Part shown: one piece after another, positions 1 through 6,201 of the stretch
Layout: each line of letters opens with the position of its first letter
Numbering within the stretch: position 1 is the stretch's first letter
From: an uncultured Collinsella sp.
Lineage (GTDB): Bacteria; Actinomycetota; Coriobacteriia; Coriobacteriales; Coriobacteriaceae
DNA: 7,792 nt
Direction: 5' to 3'
Assembly (NCBI GenBank): GCA_900552705.1
Contig: USAX01000088.1
Coordinates: 1 to 7,792, forward strand
Notes under the pieces: model-generated
Seen by the model: the letters and a program-made list of their open reading frames with translations, nothing else
What the model was told of the DNA's origin: nothing
The model's database searches: none
Made by a program: the position numbers and the translations under genes

Positions 1-48
1 GGCGAAGTCGATTTGCGTGACGAGCTTGGGCTCGGTCTGTGTGCTCAT
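1..48 (-). CDS. thiC: Phosphomethylpyrimidine synthase ThiC, N-terminal fragment (probable)
   Basis: Only the first 16 codons lie in the window; the gene runs off the left edge. The protein begins MSTQTEPKLVTQIDFA. The segment TQIDFA resembles the TQMDAA-type start common in Gram-positive ThiC proteins. ThiC is the radical-SAM enzyme that converts aminoimidazole ribotide into the hydroxymethylpyrimidine phosphate half of thiamin. The identification rests mainly on the TPP riboswitch directly upstream, which fixes a thiamin-related role. The ATG is supported by a GGGAG ribosome binding site that overlaps the 3' edge of the aptamer. The exact gene is an inference: another thiamin gene such as a transporter is possible, but the N-terminus fits ThiC best. 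Confidence 0.72.
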   Translation of the reverse strand, partial: MSTQTEPKLVTQIDFA

Positions 49-52
49 TGGC

Positions 53-147
53 ACGGCTCCCTTCGTTGGCATTACCCATATCAGGTTTGCGGGTCAGGGC
101 GGGCGCGCCCAGTCTCAGCCTGCCGTCTTGTCCTGCAAGCTCCCCGT
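53..147 (-). promoter_or_regulatory. TPP (THI-box) riboswitch upstream of thiC
   Basis: Read on the minus strand, the conserved TPP aptamer blocks appear in order: GGGGAGC near 145-139, GGCTGAGA near 119-112, ACCTGATATGGGTAATGCCA near 85-66, and CGAAGGGA near 65-58. The closing helix P1 can form between ACGG at 147-144 and CCGT at 56-53. GCTTGC (140-135) can pair with GCAGGC (122-117). Between CTGAGA and the ACCCG element lies a GC-rich insert containing the palindrome GGGCGCGCCC (110-101), probably an extended optional arm. The 3' end of the aptamer is only a few bases from the thiC ATG, and AGGGAG doubles as the ribosome binding site. This implies that TPP binding represses by hiding the site for translation. 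No separate expression-platform terminator fits in the space. Confidence 0.93.
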
Positions 148-156
148 TTATGTAAT
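128..156 (+). promoter_or_regulatory. Promoter for the membrane-anchored protein at 220
   Basis: TTGTCC at 128-133 (4 of 6 matches to TTGACA) is followed by a 17-base spacer and TGTAAT at 151-156 (5 of 6 matches to TATAAT). The predicted start is near 163, giving a leader of about 57 bases. The -35 box lies in DNA that encodes the 5' part of the riboswitch on the other strand, and the -10 box lies just outside P1. Confidence 0.5.
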
Positions 157-163
157 GGGCTCA

Positions 164-169
164 AGTATA
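164..169 (-). promoter_or_regulatory. -10 box of the thiC/riboswitch promoter
   Basis: The minus strand reads TATACT here. Transcription would start near 157, about ten bases before helix P1 of the riboswitch, which is the expected geometry. The hexamer about 17-18 bases upstream (around 187-193) is a poor match to TTGACA, so the -10 call depends on position and on its match to TATAAT (4 of 6). Confidence 0.5.
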
Positions 170-219
170 GCTCGAACGGGTACGATTGGCCTAACGAGCG
201 TGCCTGTGGGGAGGCGAAC

Positions 220-735
220 ATGGAAGACAAGCATCTATATCGAGAGACGCAATGGGATGTATCGGCCGAGGAAAGCCGTGCGCACCATGGCCTTGTCGCG
301 ATTGGTTTTGCGGTGCTTGCCGTGCTGGTGATTGCCGTTTGTATCGGGACGTTTGGTGGTCGCGGCGGCGCTGCATGGGAGTTCGAGGCTGATGATAGCC
401 TACCGATAATGACGGTGAAGGTCGCGGGTGGCAATACCGTTGCCGCGCCGGGCGACTATTGGTATCCGCGCGATGGATTTGTCCAGCTGCAGCTGAGCGG
501 CGGTTCCATTCCTGGTGAAGAGATCGAGCGCGTGACCTTCGATGCGTCGCTTAAGACGCTGTCGGTCGAGCTCAAAGATCAAGGGGATGTGCCCACGACG
601 ATGGATATCGCGCTGACGGAATGGCGCTTGGAGCCCCCATCGGGTGTTGCGGTGTCCGAGGTAGAGCACGTTAAGATTACCTACCAAGATGGCTCGACAA
701 ACGAAGTTGCCAAAGCCGACGGCTTGGCGGAATAG
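220..735 (+). CDS. Hypothetical protein with one N-terminal membrane anchor
   Basis: I do not recognise the family of this 171-residue protein. A short charged N-terminus (residues 1-23) is followed by one hydrophobic segment at about 24-46 (HGLVAIGFAVLAVLVIAVCI region), then a Gly/Ala-rich linker. The rest is a mainly polar domain of about 120 residues that looks rich in beta strands (repeated VKV, VQLQLS, VTFD, LSVEL, VKITY segments). No lipobox is evident, so the likely layout is a type II membrane anchor with the domain outside the cell; this is an inference. The frame stays open upstream to 13, but ATG 220 is chosen because GGGGAGG at 208-214 sits five bases before it and because the hydrophobic segment then falls at the N-terminus. 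It diverges from thiC and converges on yaaA, with 40 bases between the stops. Neither neighbour suggests a function. Confidence 0.8.
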   Translation: MEDKHLYRETQWDVSAEESRAHHGLVAIGFAVLAVLVIAVCIGTFGGRGGAAWEFEADDSLPIMTVKVAGGNTVAAPGDYWYPRDGFVQLQLSGGSIPGEEIERVTFDASLKTLSVELKDQGDVPTTMDIALTEWRLEPPSGVAVSEVEHVKITYQDGSTNEVAKADGLAE

Positions 736-775
736 ACGCCGTGCCTAGGCAGCACATTCAAAAGTAGCGGTGGTC

Positions 776-1585
776 CTACAAGGTCTGTTCGTTCAGGAAG
801 ACCAAAGTGTTCTTATTTGAAAGCTCGGGAAAGTGACGATAACCAACATCAAACGCGGTGAGCCCGCTTACATCCTCGAGCTTGTTTTCTGCCATCCAGC
901 GCACCATGGAACCACGTGCCTTTTTGCTGGCGGTCGAGCGCTGGATGGGCTTGCCGTTGCGGCTGCCTTCGCCAAAGAGGCACGTGACGACCGTGGCGTC
1001 GCCCGCGAGATGGGGCAGAACGGCTTTGGCGTACTCTACGCTGGCGAGGTTGACGATCGTGGTGTTTGAGCCTGCCGGGGCGATAGCCCGCGCGAGCTTG
1101 TCGCTCCAAAACGCATAGAGGTCTCGAGCATCGTCAACGGCGAGCTTCGCGCCCATTTCCAGCCGATATGGTTCGACGGCATGAAAGGGGCGAACGCACC
1201 CGTAAAGGCCCGAGAGGATCCACAGATGGTCTTGCAGCCATGCGAGCTGCGCGGAATCCATCACCTCGGGCGCCATGCTCTGGTATTGAATGCCGTGGTA
1301 GGACATGACGGCAGGGGAGAGGTGACAGGCGAGTGCGGGATTGTCGAGATCGCCGTTTTTCAGGATGGGCCCGAACTCATGCAGGGTGTTGAGGCAAGGC
1401 CCCAGCAGTTTGTCACTCACGTTCCATAGCGCCTGCAGGCTGTCGCTGCCTTCATTTCGCTCGATATCTAGCAGTGCGCGGTGGAGGCGAGCCGTCTCGC
1501 GCGCAAAGGGTGGAATGCCCAGGACTTCAAAAGCATCTTGGGCCGCGCGCATCTGCTTGGCGGGCGAAATGACGACCTGCAGCAT
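776..1585 (-). CDS. yaaA: Peroxide stress protein YaaA (DUF328 family)
   Basis: The 269-residue protein is close to the roughly 260 residues usual for the family and matches it along its whole length. It starts MLQVVISPAKQM (family ISPAK at 6-10), then has YHGIQY (96-101), LSGLYGCVRP (124-133), EPYRLEMG (138-145), NLASVEYAK (179-187), KKARGSMVRW (221-230) and GYRHFPELS near the C-terminus. In E. coli, YaaA belongs to the OxyR response and limits damage by hydrogen peroxide, apparently by keeping free iron low; its biochemical activity is not settled. ATG 1585 is chosen over upstream in-frame starts because AGAGGAGAG (1597-1589) lies just before it and homology begins there. The gene follows the M18 aminopeptidase in the same direction after 103 bases, but a strong hairpin lies between them and no clear promoter of its own is visible. 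Confidence 0.93.
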   Translation of the reverse strand: MLQVVISPAKQMRAAQDAFEVLGIPPFARETARLHRALLDIERNEGSDSLQALWNVSDKLLGPCLNTLHEFGPILKNGDLDNPALACHLSPAVMSYHGIQYQSMAPEVMDSAQLAWLQDHLWILSGLYGCVRPFHAVEPYRLEMGAKLAVDDARDLYAFWSDKLARAIAPAGSNTTIVNLASVEYAKAVLPHLAGDATVVTCLFGEGSRNGKPIQRSTASKKARGSMVRWMAENKLEDVSGLTAFDVGYRHFPELSNKNTLVFLNEQTL

Positions 1586-1600
1586 GGACTCTCCTCTGCC

Positions 1601-1675
1601 AAAAAGGAAGTTGCGGTGGAATACGGTCTGTTTTGGCCGTTTATGGGCCAGTTTAGTCTGTATTTCACCGCAACT
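1601..1675 (-). terminator. Long hairpin terminator or attenuator between the M18 peptidase and yaaA
   Basis: On the minus strand, AGTTGCGGTGAAATAC (1675-1660) pairs with GTATTCCACCGCAACT (1624-1609) with one mismatch in 16. An inner helix forms between TGGCC (1650-1646) and GGCCA (1638-1634). The distal arm runs directly into TTCCTTTTT (1609-1601 region), a U-rich tract, so the structure has the form of an intrinsic terminator for the aminopeptidase gene. It ends about 16 bases before the yaaA ATG and immediately upstream of its ribosome binding site. It could therefore also act as an attenuator that sets read-through into yaaA. Confidence 0.72.
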
Positions 1676-1688
1676 GATGAAGGGTTGG

Positions 1689-3086
1689 TTACGCGCGCTC
1701 GATGAAGGCCTTGTAGCCGCGATAGGCCTCGTAGATATCGGCCTTGTTAGCGACCTCCCACAGGGCGTGCATGGACAGGACGGCAACGCCAGAGTCGATG
1801 ACGTTCATGCCGTACTTAGCCATGATGTATGCGATGGTGCCGCCGCCGCCCGCGTTGACGCGACCGAGCTCGCAGGTCTGGAAGTCCACGCCGGCCTCGT
1901 CCATGATGTCGCGGATGAGGGCCACATACTCGGCGTCGGCGTCGTTAGAGCCGCCCTTGCCGCGGCTGCCCGTGTACTTGTTAAAGCACAGGCCGCGACC
2001 CATAAAGGCTGCGTTCTTGGTTTCGAACTTGCCGGCGTAGCCCGGGTCGAAGCCGGCGGACACGTCGGAGGAGAGCATGCGGCTGCGGGCGAGCGCGCGG
2101 CGCAGGGCCAGCGGGCTATCCTCGCCGGCGAGCGTCATGATCTCGGCGACGGTGTTCTCGAAGAAGCGGCTCGTCATGCCGGTGGCACCTACGGAACCGA
2201 TCTCCTCCTTGTCGACGATGAGTGTGATGCTCGTGCGCTCCACGTTGGCGACGTTGATCTGGGCGAGCATGGACGGATAGGCGCAGACACGGTCGTCGTG
2301 GCCATAGCCCAGAATCATGGAGCGGTCGAGGCCCATGTCACGGGCGGGGCCGGCGGGCACGACCTCGATCTCGGCGGAGAGGAAGTCCTCCTCCTCGACG
2401 TCGTACTGCTCCTTGAGGATATCCAGGAACATCTGCTTGACGGGCTCCTTGGGAGCGTCCTTGTCGTCCTCGTCAAACTTGACGGGGCGGCCGCCCACGA
2501 TCACGTCGAGGATCTCGGCGTCGACGGCGTCCTTGGCGGGCTTGGCCATCTGCTCGCTCGAGAGGTGGATCAGCAGGTCGGAGATGGTAAAGACCGGGTC
2601 GTCGGCCTTGTCACCGATGTTGATGTCGACGGTGGTGCCGTCCTTTTTGCAGATGACGCCCACGAGTGCGAGCGGGGAAGCGACCCAGTGGTAGCTCTTG
2701 ACGCCGCCATAGTAGTGCGTGTCGAGATAAGCCATGTCGCCGGCCTCGAAGGCGGGGTTCTGCTTGAGGTCCAGGCGCGGCGAGTCCACGTGGGCGCCCA
2801 GGATGTTAAAGCCCTGCTCGAGCGGGGCGGTGCCCAGGTTGACGAGCATGAGGTCCTTGCCGTGGTTGGCGGCGTACACCTTGTCGCCGGACTTGACCGC
2901 GCGGCCCTCGGCGATCACGGTCTCCAGATTGACGTAGCCCGCCTCCTCGGCCATCTTGATACCGGCCTTGACGCACAGGCGCTCGGTCTTGTTCTCACTC
3001 AAAAACTGCTTATAGCCGCGGCAAAGCTCCTCGAGCTCCTCGATTTGCTGTGGCGTGTACTTTTTCCATGCGCTGGGACGCTCCAT
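1689..3086 (-). CDS. M18 family zinc aminopeptidase
   Basis: This 465-residue protein is a cytosolic metallopeptidase of family M18 (aspartyl/aminopeptidase I type), which removes N-terminal residues from peptides using two metal ions. Visible metal and catalytic elements are HVDSPRLDL (His99, Asp101), HDDRVCAY (bridging Asp264), DKEEIGS (Glu294 general base, Glu295 ligand), SSDVSAGFDP (Asp341) and the C-terminal SMH (His440). The segment KYTGSRGKGGSNDADAE (about 370-386) and the GGGGTIAYIMAKYG glycine-rich loop (413-426) fit the bacterial branch of M18. Length is normal. ATG 3086 is preceded by AAAGGAG (3101-3095) eight bases upstream; the open frame continues to 3674 antisense to polA and is not coding there. 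Codon use is strongly biased to G- or C-ending codons, which suggests high expression. It is transcribed divergently from polA, and yaaA follows downstream. Confidence 0.94.
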   Translation of the reverse strand: MERPSAWKKYTPQQIEELEELCRGYKQFLSENKTERLCVKAGIKMAEEAGYVNLETVIAEGRAVKSGDKVYAANHGKDLMLVNLGTAPLEQGFNILGAHVDSPRLDLKQNPAFEAGDMAYLDTHYYGGVKSYHWVASPLALVGVICKKDGTTVDINIGDKADDPVFTISDLLIHLSSEQMAKPAKDAVDAEILDVIVGGRPVKFDEDDKDAPKEPVKQMFLDILKEQYDVEEEDFLSAEIEVVPAGPARDMGLDRSMILGYGHDDRVCAYPSMLAQINVANVERTSITLIVDKEEIGSVGATGMTSRFFENTVAEIMTLAGEDSPLALRRALARSRMLSSDVSAGFDPGYAGKFETKNAAFMGRGLCFNKYTGSRGKGGSNDADAEYVALIRDIMDEAGVDFQTCELGRVNAGGGGTIAYIMAKYGMNVIDSGVAVLSMHALWEVANKADIYEAYRGYKAFIERA

Positions 3087-3135
3087 GACGCAGGCTCCTT
3101 TCGGATCGATCGTGCTGGTTGATGTACCGTGAGCC

Positions 3136-3141
3136 ATCGTA
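3136..3141 (-). promoter_or_regulatory. Candidate -10 box for the M18 aminopeptidase
   Basis: The minus strand reads TGATACGAT, an extended -10 (TG, one base, then TACGAT, 4 of 6 matches). It would give a leader of about 43 bases before ATG 3086. No good -35 is present at the expected distance; that position is occupied by the palindrome at 3147-3158 and GC-rich sequence beyond it. Confidence 0.35.
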
Positions 3142-3146
3142 TCACG

Positions 3147-3158
3147 CGCGGGCCCGCG
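3147..3158. repeat. 12-bp perfect palindrome CGCGGGCCCGCG
   Basis: A perfect self-complementary 12-mer in the divergent promoter region, inside the spacer and -35 zone of the candidate aminopeptidase promoter. It could be an operator, but in DNA this rich in G and C it may be chance. Confidence 0.4.
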
Positions 3159-3202
3159 GCGGCAGGGAAGCCTGATGTGCGGTGGCCGCGGGGCGGGGAG
3201 CG

Positions 3203-3210
3203 TGTAAACT
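3203..3210 (+). promoter_or_regulatory. Candidate -10 region of polA
   Basis: TGTAAACT contains TAAACT (TAnnnT form) directly after TG, in the only AT-leaning patch between the palindrome and the gene. It would start transcription near 3217, about 36 bases before the ATG. No convincing -35 is seen, so this is weak. Confidence 0.3.
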
Positions 3211-3252
3211 GGTGTGAGCAAACCGTGCCCAGCCCAAAGCGAGGTATTCAAT

Positions 3253-5997
3253 ATGTCTGAAAAGCGCCGTACCTTTGCCGTCATCGACGGCAACTCGCTC
3301 ATGCATCGCGCCTTCCACGCCGTGCCGCCGACCATGAACGCGCCGGACGGTCGCCCCACCAACGCGATCTTCGGTTTTCTGAACATGTTCCTCAAGATGA
3401 TCGATGCCTTTAATCCCGACGGCGTTGTCGTGGCGTTTGACAAGGGCAAGCCGCGCGTGCGTATGGAGATGCTGCCGCAGTACAAGGCGCAGCGCCCGCC
3501 CATGGACCCCGACCTGCACGCGCAGTTCCCCATGATCAAGGAGCTGCTCGCCGCGCTCAACGTGCCCATTTTGCAGTCCGAGGGCTGGGAAGGCGACGAT
3601 ATCCTGGGAACCATGGCGCGCCTGGGCGAGGAGGCCGGCTGCGACATGCTGCTGGTGACCGGCGACCGCGACATGTATCAGCTCGTGACCGAGCACGTCA
3701 ACGTGGTCTCGACTCGCAAGGGCCTGTCCGACGTGGCGATCATGACGCCCGAGAGCGTGGACGACCTGTATCACGGCATCACGCCGGCGCTCGTGCCCGA
3801 TTTTTACGGTCTGAAGGGCGATACGTCGGACAACATTCCCGGCGTACCGGGCATCGGCCCCAAAAAGGCGAGTGCGCTCATCGCGCAGTACGGCAGCCTT
3901 GACGAGGTCATCGCGCATGCTGACGAGGTCAAGGGCAAGATGGGAGAAAACCTGCGCGCACACATCGACGACGCGCTGCTGAGCCGTAAGGTGGCGACCA
4001 TCCGCACCGATGCACCCGTTGAGCTCGATTTTGAGGCGACGTCCTTCCCGGCGTTTTCCGCCGATGAGGTTTCCGCGGCGCTGGGCACGCTTGGTATCAC
4101 CGCCATGCAGAACCGTTTCTTGGCGCTGATCGGCGGCGAGGGCGGGGCAGCTGCCAGCACGTTTGAGATTCCCGCCGTTTTGCGCGCAGCCGCCGGCGAT
4201 GCTGGCGCGCTTGGTGCCGTTGCGGCTGAGGTCTCCCGCGTGATTGATGCCGGCGAGCGGGTCGCCGCCGTGGTGGACGATGACAAGGAAGAGGGCGCGC
4301 TCTTTGGGCTGACGCGCACGCTGTGGTTGGCGACGTCCAAGGGCCTGTTTGCGCTCGAGGAGGGCGACAGCGGTGCGGCGGCTGAGGTTGAGGGCTTCAA
4401 CTTCGCCCACGGCGTGATTGCCGGCGTGCTCGCGCGTCTGTTTATGGAAGGCCGTGTGGCGAGCCCGGATATGAAGGCGCTTCTGCATGAGCTTTCGCCC
4501 ATCGATTCTTCTGAGCTCGAGCTCATGGATCCGCTGGCAGTCGATTCCACGCGCATCTTCGATACCGTTGTTGCCGCCTACCTGTTGGATTCCGACCGCT
4601 CCGAGTTTGACGAGGTGTATCTGGCCGATACGTATCTGCAGATGGCGCTGCCTGCGGCGCGCGGCGCAGAGGGTGCTGGCGAGGACGCTCCTGCGCCCGC
4701 CGCTCGCACGGCGGCCTTGACGCTGGCGCTGGTTGCACCGCTGCGTGACCGCATGGCCCGCGAGAACGCCGCCAACGTGTTCGATGGGATCGAGATGCCG
4801 CTCGTGCCGGTGCTTGCCAAGATGGAGCGCGCGGGCATGCTCGTGGATCCCGACCGCCTGCACAGTCTGTCCGAGGGACTTGCTACCCAGATCACTGAGG
4901 TCGAGCGCAGCATTCGCGACCTGGCCGGCGACGAGACCTTTAACATCGGCAGCCCCATGCAACTCTCGCACGTGCTGTTTGATGTTATGGGACTTCCGAC
5001 CAAGGGCCTCAAAAAGACCAAGCGCGGCTACTATTCGACCAACGCCAAGGTGCTGAGCGACCTTGCCCGCGACCACGAGATCGTGCGCCTGATTTTGGAC
5101 TGGCGTGAGAAGTCCAAGATTAAGTCGACCTATCTGGACACGCTGGGCCCGCTGCGCCGTGGTGACGGGCGTGTGCACACCACGTACAACCAGACCATCA
5201 CCGCGACGGGGCGTTTGTCTTCGAGCGACCCCAATCTGCAAAACATTCCGACGCGCTCGGAGCTGGGGCGTACCGTCAAGACGGCGTTCTCGGCGGGCGA
5301 GGGCAGCGTCTTTTTGGCGGTGGACTACTCGCAGATCGAGCTGCGCCTGCTCGCGCATCTTTCGGGTGACGAGCACCTGGTGCGCGCCTTCAACGAGGGC
5401 GAGGACTTCCATGCCGAGACGGCCGCGCGCGTATTTGGCGTGCCGGTGTCCGAGGTGACACCCGACCTGCGTAGCCGCGCCAAGGCCGTGAACTTTGGCA
5501 TCGTGTACGGTCAGCAGGCCTATGGTCTGTCGCAGTCGCTGCACATCTCGATGGCCGAGGCGCGCGACATGATTGACCGCTACTACGAGGCATACCCGGG
5601 CGTGCGCACGTTCCTCGACAACGTGGTGGCGCGTGCCAAGCAGACGGGTTACGCCGAGACCATGTACGGCCGTCGTCGCCATATTCCCGAGCTCAAGGCC
5701 AAAAACCCGCAACTCCGCGGCTTTGGCGAGCGCACGGCCATGAACCATCCCATGCAGGGCACCGCCGCCGACATCATCAAGATTGCGATGGCCCGCGTAA
5801 GCCGCCGCCTGGAAGAAGAAGGCTTTGCCGCCCATATGATTCTGCAGGTACACGACGAACTGGACTTTGAGTGTCCCGTCGACGAAGTCGAGCGCCTCAC
5901 CGCCATGGTCCGCGACGTCATGGAACACGTCGTAGACCTCCGAGTACCCCTAATCGCCGAAGCCTCAACCGGAGTAACCTGGGCCGACGCCAAATAG
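3253..5997 (+). CDS. polA: DNA polymerase I
   Basis: A 914-residue, full-length family A polymerase that fills gaps and removes RNA primers in replication and repair. Residues 1-290 form the 5'-3' (flap) nuclease: IDGNSLMHRAF (Asp12), AFDKGKPRVR (Asp63), EGWEGDDILG (acidic cluster 113-116), VTGDRDMYQL (Asp138, Asp140), and LKGDTSDNIPGVPGIGPKKA (Asp190, Asp193 and a helix-hairpin-helix). Residues about 300-500 are the 3'-5' exonuclease fold, but the catalytic DxE, NxxxD and YxxxD motifs cannot be matched, so proofreading is probably lost. The polymerase domain has motif A DYSQIELR (Asp691), the O-helix RSRAKAVNFGIVYG (Arg740, Lys744, Phe748, Tyr752) and motif C QVHDELDFE (Asp868, Glu869). Phe748 is the residue that disfavours dideoxynucleotides in this family. 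ATG 3253 is chosen because GAGGT (3241-3245) precedes it; a GTG at 3214 is also in frame but lacks such a site. Confidence 0.97.
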   Translation: MSEKRRTFAVIDGNSLMHRAFHAVPPTMNAPDGRPTNAIFGFLNMFLKMIDAFNPDGVVVAFDKGKPRVRMEMLPQYKAQRPPMDPDLHAQFPMIKELLAALNVPILQSEGWEGDDILGTMARLGEEAGCDMLLVTGDRDMYQLVTEHVNVVSTRKGLSDVAIMTPESVDDLYHGITPALVPDFYGLKGDTSDNIPGVPGIGPKKASALIAQYGSLDEVIAHADEVKGKMGENLRAHIDDALLSRKVATIRTDAPVELDFEATSFPAFSADEVSAALGTLGITAMQNRFLALIGGEGGAAASTFEIPAVLRAAAGDAGALGAVAAEVSRVIDAGERVAAVVDDDKEEGALFGLTRTLWLATSKGLFALEEGDSGAAAEVEGFNFAHGVIAGVLARLFMEGRVASPDMKALLHELSPIDSSELELMDPLAVDSTRIFDTVVAAYLLDSDRSEFDEVYLADTYLQMALPAARGAEGAGEDAPAPAARTAALTLALVAPLRDRMARENAANVFDGIEMPLVPVLAKMERAGMLVDPDRLHSLSEGLATQITEVERSIRDLAGDETFNIGSPMQLSHVLFDVMGLPTKGLKKTKRGYYSTNAKVLSDLARDHEIVRLILDWREKSKIKSTYLDTLGPLRRGDGRVHTTYNQTITATGRLSSSDPNLQNIPTRSELGRTVKTAFSAGEGSVFLAVDYSQIELRLLAHLSGDEHLVRAFNEGEDFHAETAARVFGVPVSEVTPDLRSRAKAVNFGIVYGQQAYGLSQSLHISMAEARDMIDRYYEAYPGVRTFLDNVVARAKQTGYAETMYGRRRHIPELKAKNPQLRGFGERTAMNHPMQGTAADIIKIAMARVSRRLEEEGFAAHMILQVHDELDFECPVDEVERLTAMVRDVMEHVVDLRVPLIAEASTGVTWADAK

Positions 5998-6054
5998 GAA
6001 AGCACTCGGTAAGGCAAGCTCGCCCAAGACGCAAGCCCCCACATACTTAAGATT

Positions 6055-6085
6055 TGGGACAAACATTGCTGATTAATTTGTCCCA
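6055..6085. repeat. Inverted repeat with perfect 9-bp arms downstream of polA
   Basis: TGGGACAAA (6055-6063) and TTTGTCCCA (6077-6085) are exact reverse complements around a 13-base AT-rich centre. It lies 57 bases after the polA stop, just before the terminator hairpin. The arms have the dyad form of a protein-binding site, but could also fold in the polA 3' RNA. No U-tract follows, so it is not a classical terminator. Confidence 0.7.
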
Positions 6086-6097
6086 CAGTAACCAAAA

Positions 6098-6134
6098 CAG
6101 AGGGGAGCCCCTTCCAACAAGGGGCTCCCCTCTG
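6098..6134. terminator. Bidirectional terminator hairpin between convergent polA and the HAD gene
   Basis: CAGAGGGGAGCCCCTT (6098-6113) pairs perfectly over 16 bp with 6119-6134, with a 5-base loop CCAAC. It lies between convergent genes. On the minus strand the stem is followed by TTTTGGTT, a fair U-tract for transcripts coming from the HAD gene. On the plus strand only CTCAAATCATTTC follows, so termination of polA would rely mainly on stem strength. Confidence 0.85.
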
Positions 6135-6169
6135 CTCAAATCATTTCAGCTAAGTATCTAGACACTCAA

Positions 6170-6196
6170 GACGCCATCTTGGCGGCAGGAAAGTAA
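6170..6196 (+). pseudogene. Inverted, decayed copy of the 3' end of the HAD gene
   Basis: GACGCCATCTTGGCGGC at 6170-6186 matches the minus-strand end of the HAD gene (6366-6350) at 16 of 17 positions. In its own frame it reads DAILAAGK and then TAA (6194-6196), against DAILAAR and stop in the intact gene. Weaker similarity, with two single-base gaps, seems to continue a few codons upstream (LDTQ against LTLI). It is an inverted fragment with no start and no ribosome binding site, and it forms the outer arm of the nested palindrome. Common origin is an inference; a regional inversion-duplication or template switch would explain it. Confidence 0.45.
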
Positions 6197-6201
6197 ACCT
6201 A

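Noticed and set aside
13..219. Upstream extension of the membrane-protein frame
   Set aside because: It covers the reverse strand of the riboswitch and the start of thiC. ATG 220 has a strong GGGGAGG site.
742..751. Palindrome TGCCTAGGCA between the stops at 735 and 776 as a terminator
   Set aside because: The 10-bp palindrome has no loop, the alternative stem is only four pairs, and no U-tract follows on either strand.
1341..3122. A 593-codon open frame antisense to the M18 aminopeptidase
   Set aside because: It has low-complexity Val/Leu/Gly/Asp/His composition typical of the reverse strand of a codon-biased gene, and no plausible start signal.
3087..3674. N-terminal extension of the aminopeptidase frame into the polA region
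   Set aside because: It crosses the divergent promoter region and lies antisense to polA. The family N-terminus and a good ribosome binding site are at 3086.
3142..5928. A 928-codon open frame antisense to almost all of polA
   Set aside because: Its product is rich in His, Arg, Gly and Val with no recognisable domain. It mirrors the GC-biased third positions of polA, which is fully supported by family motifs.
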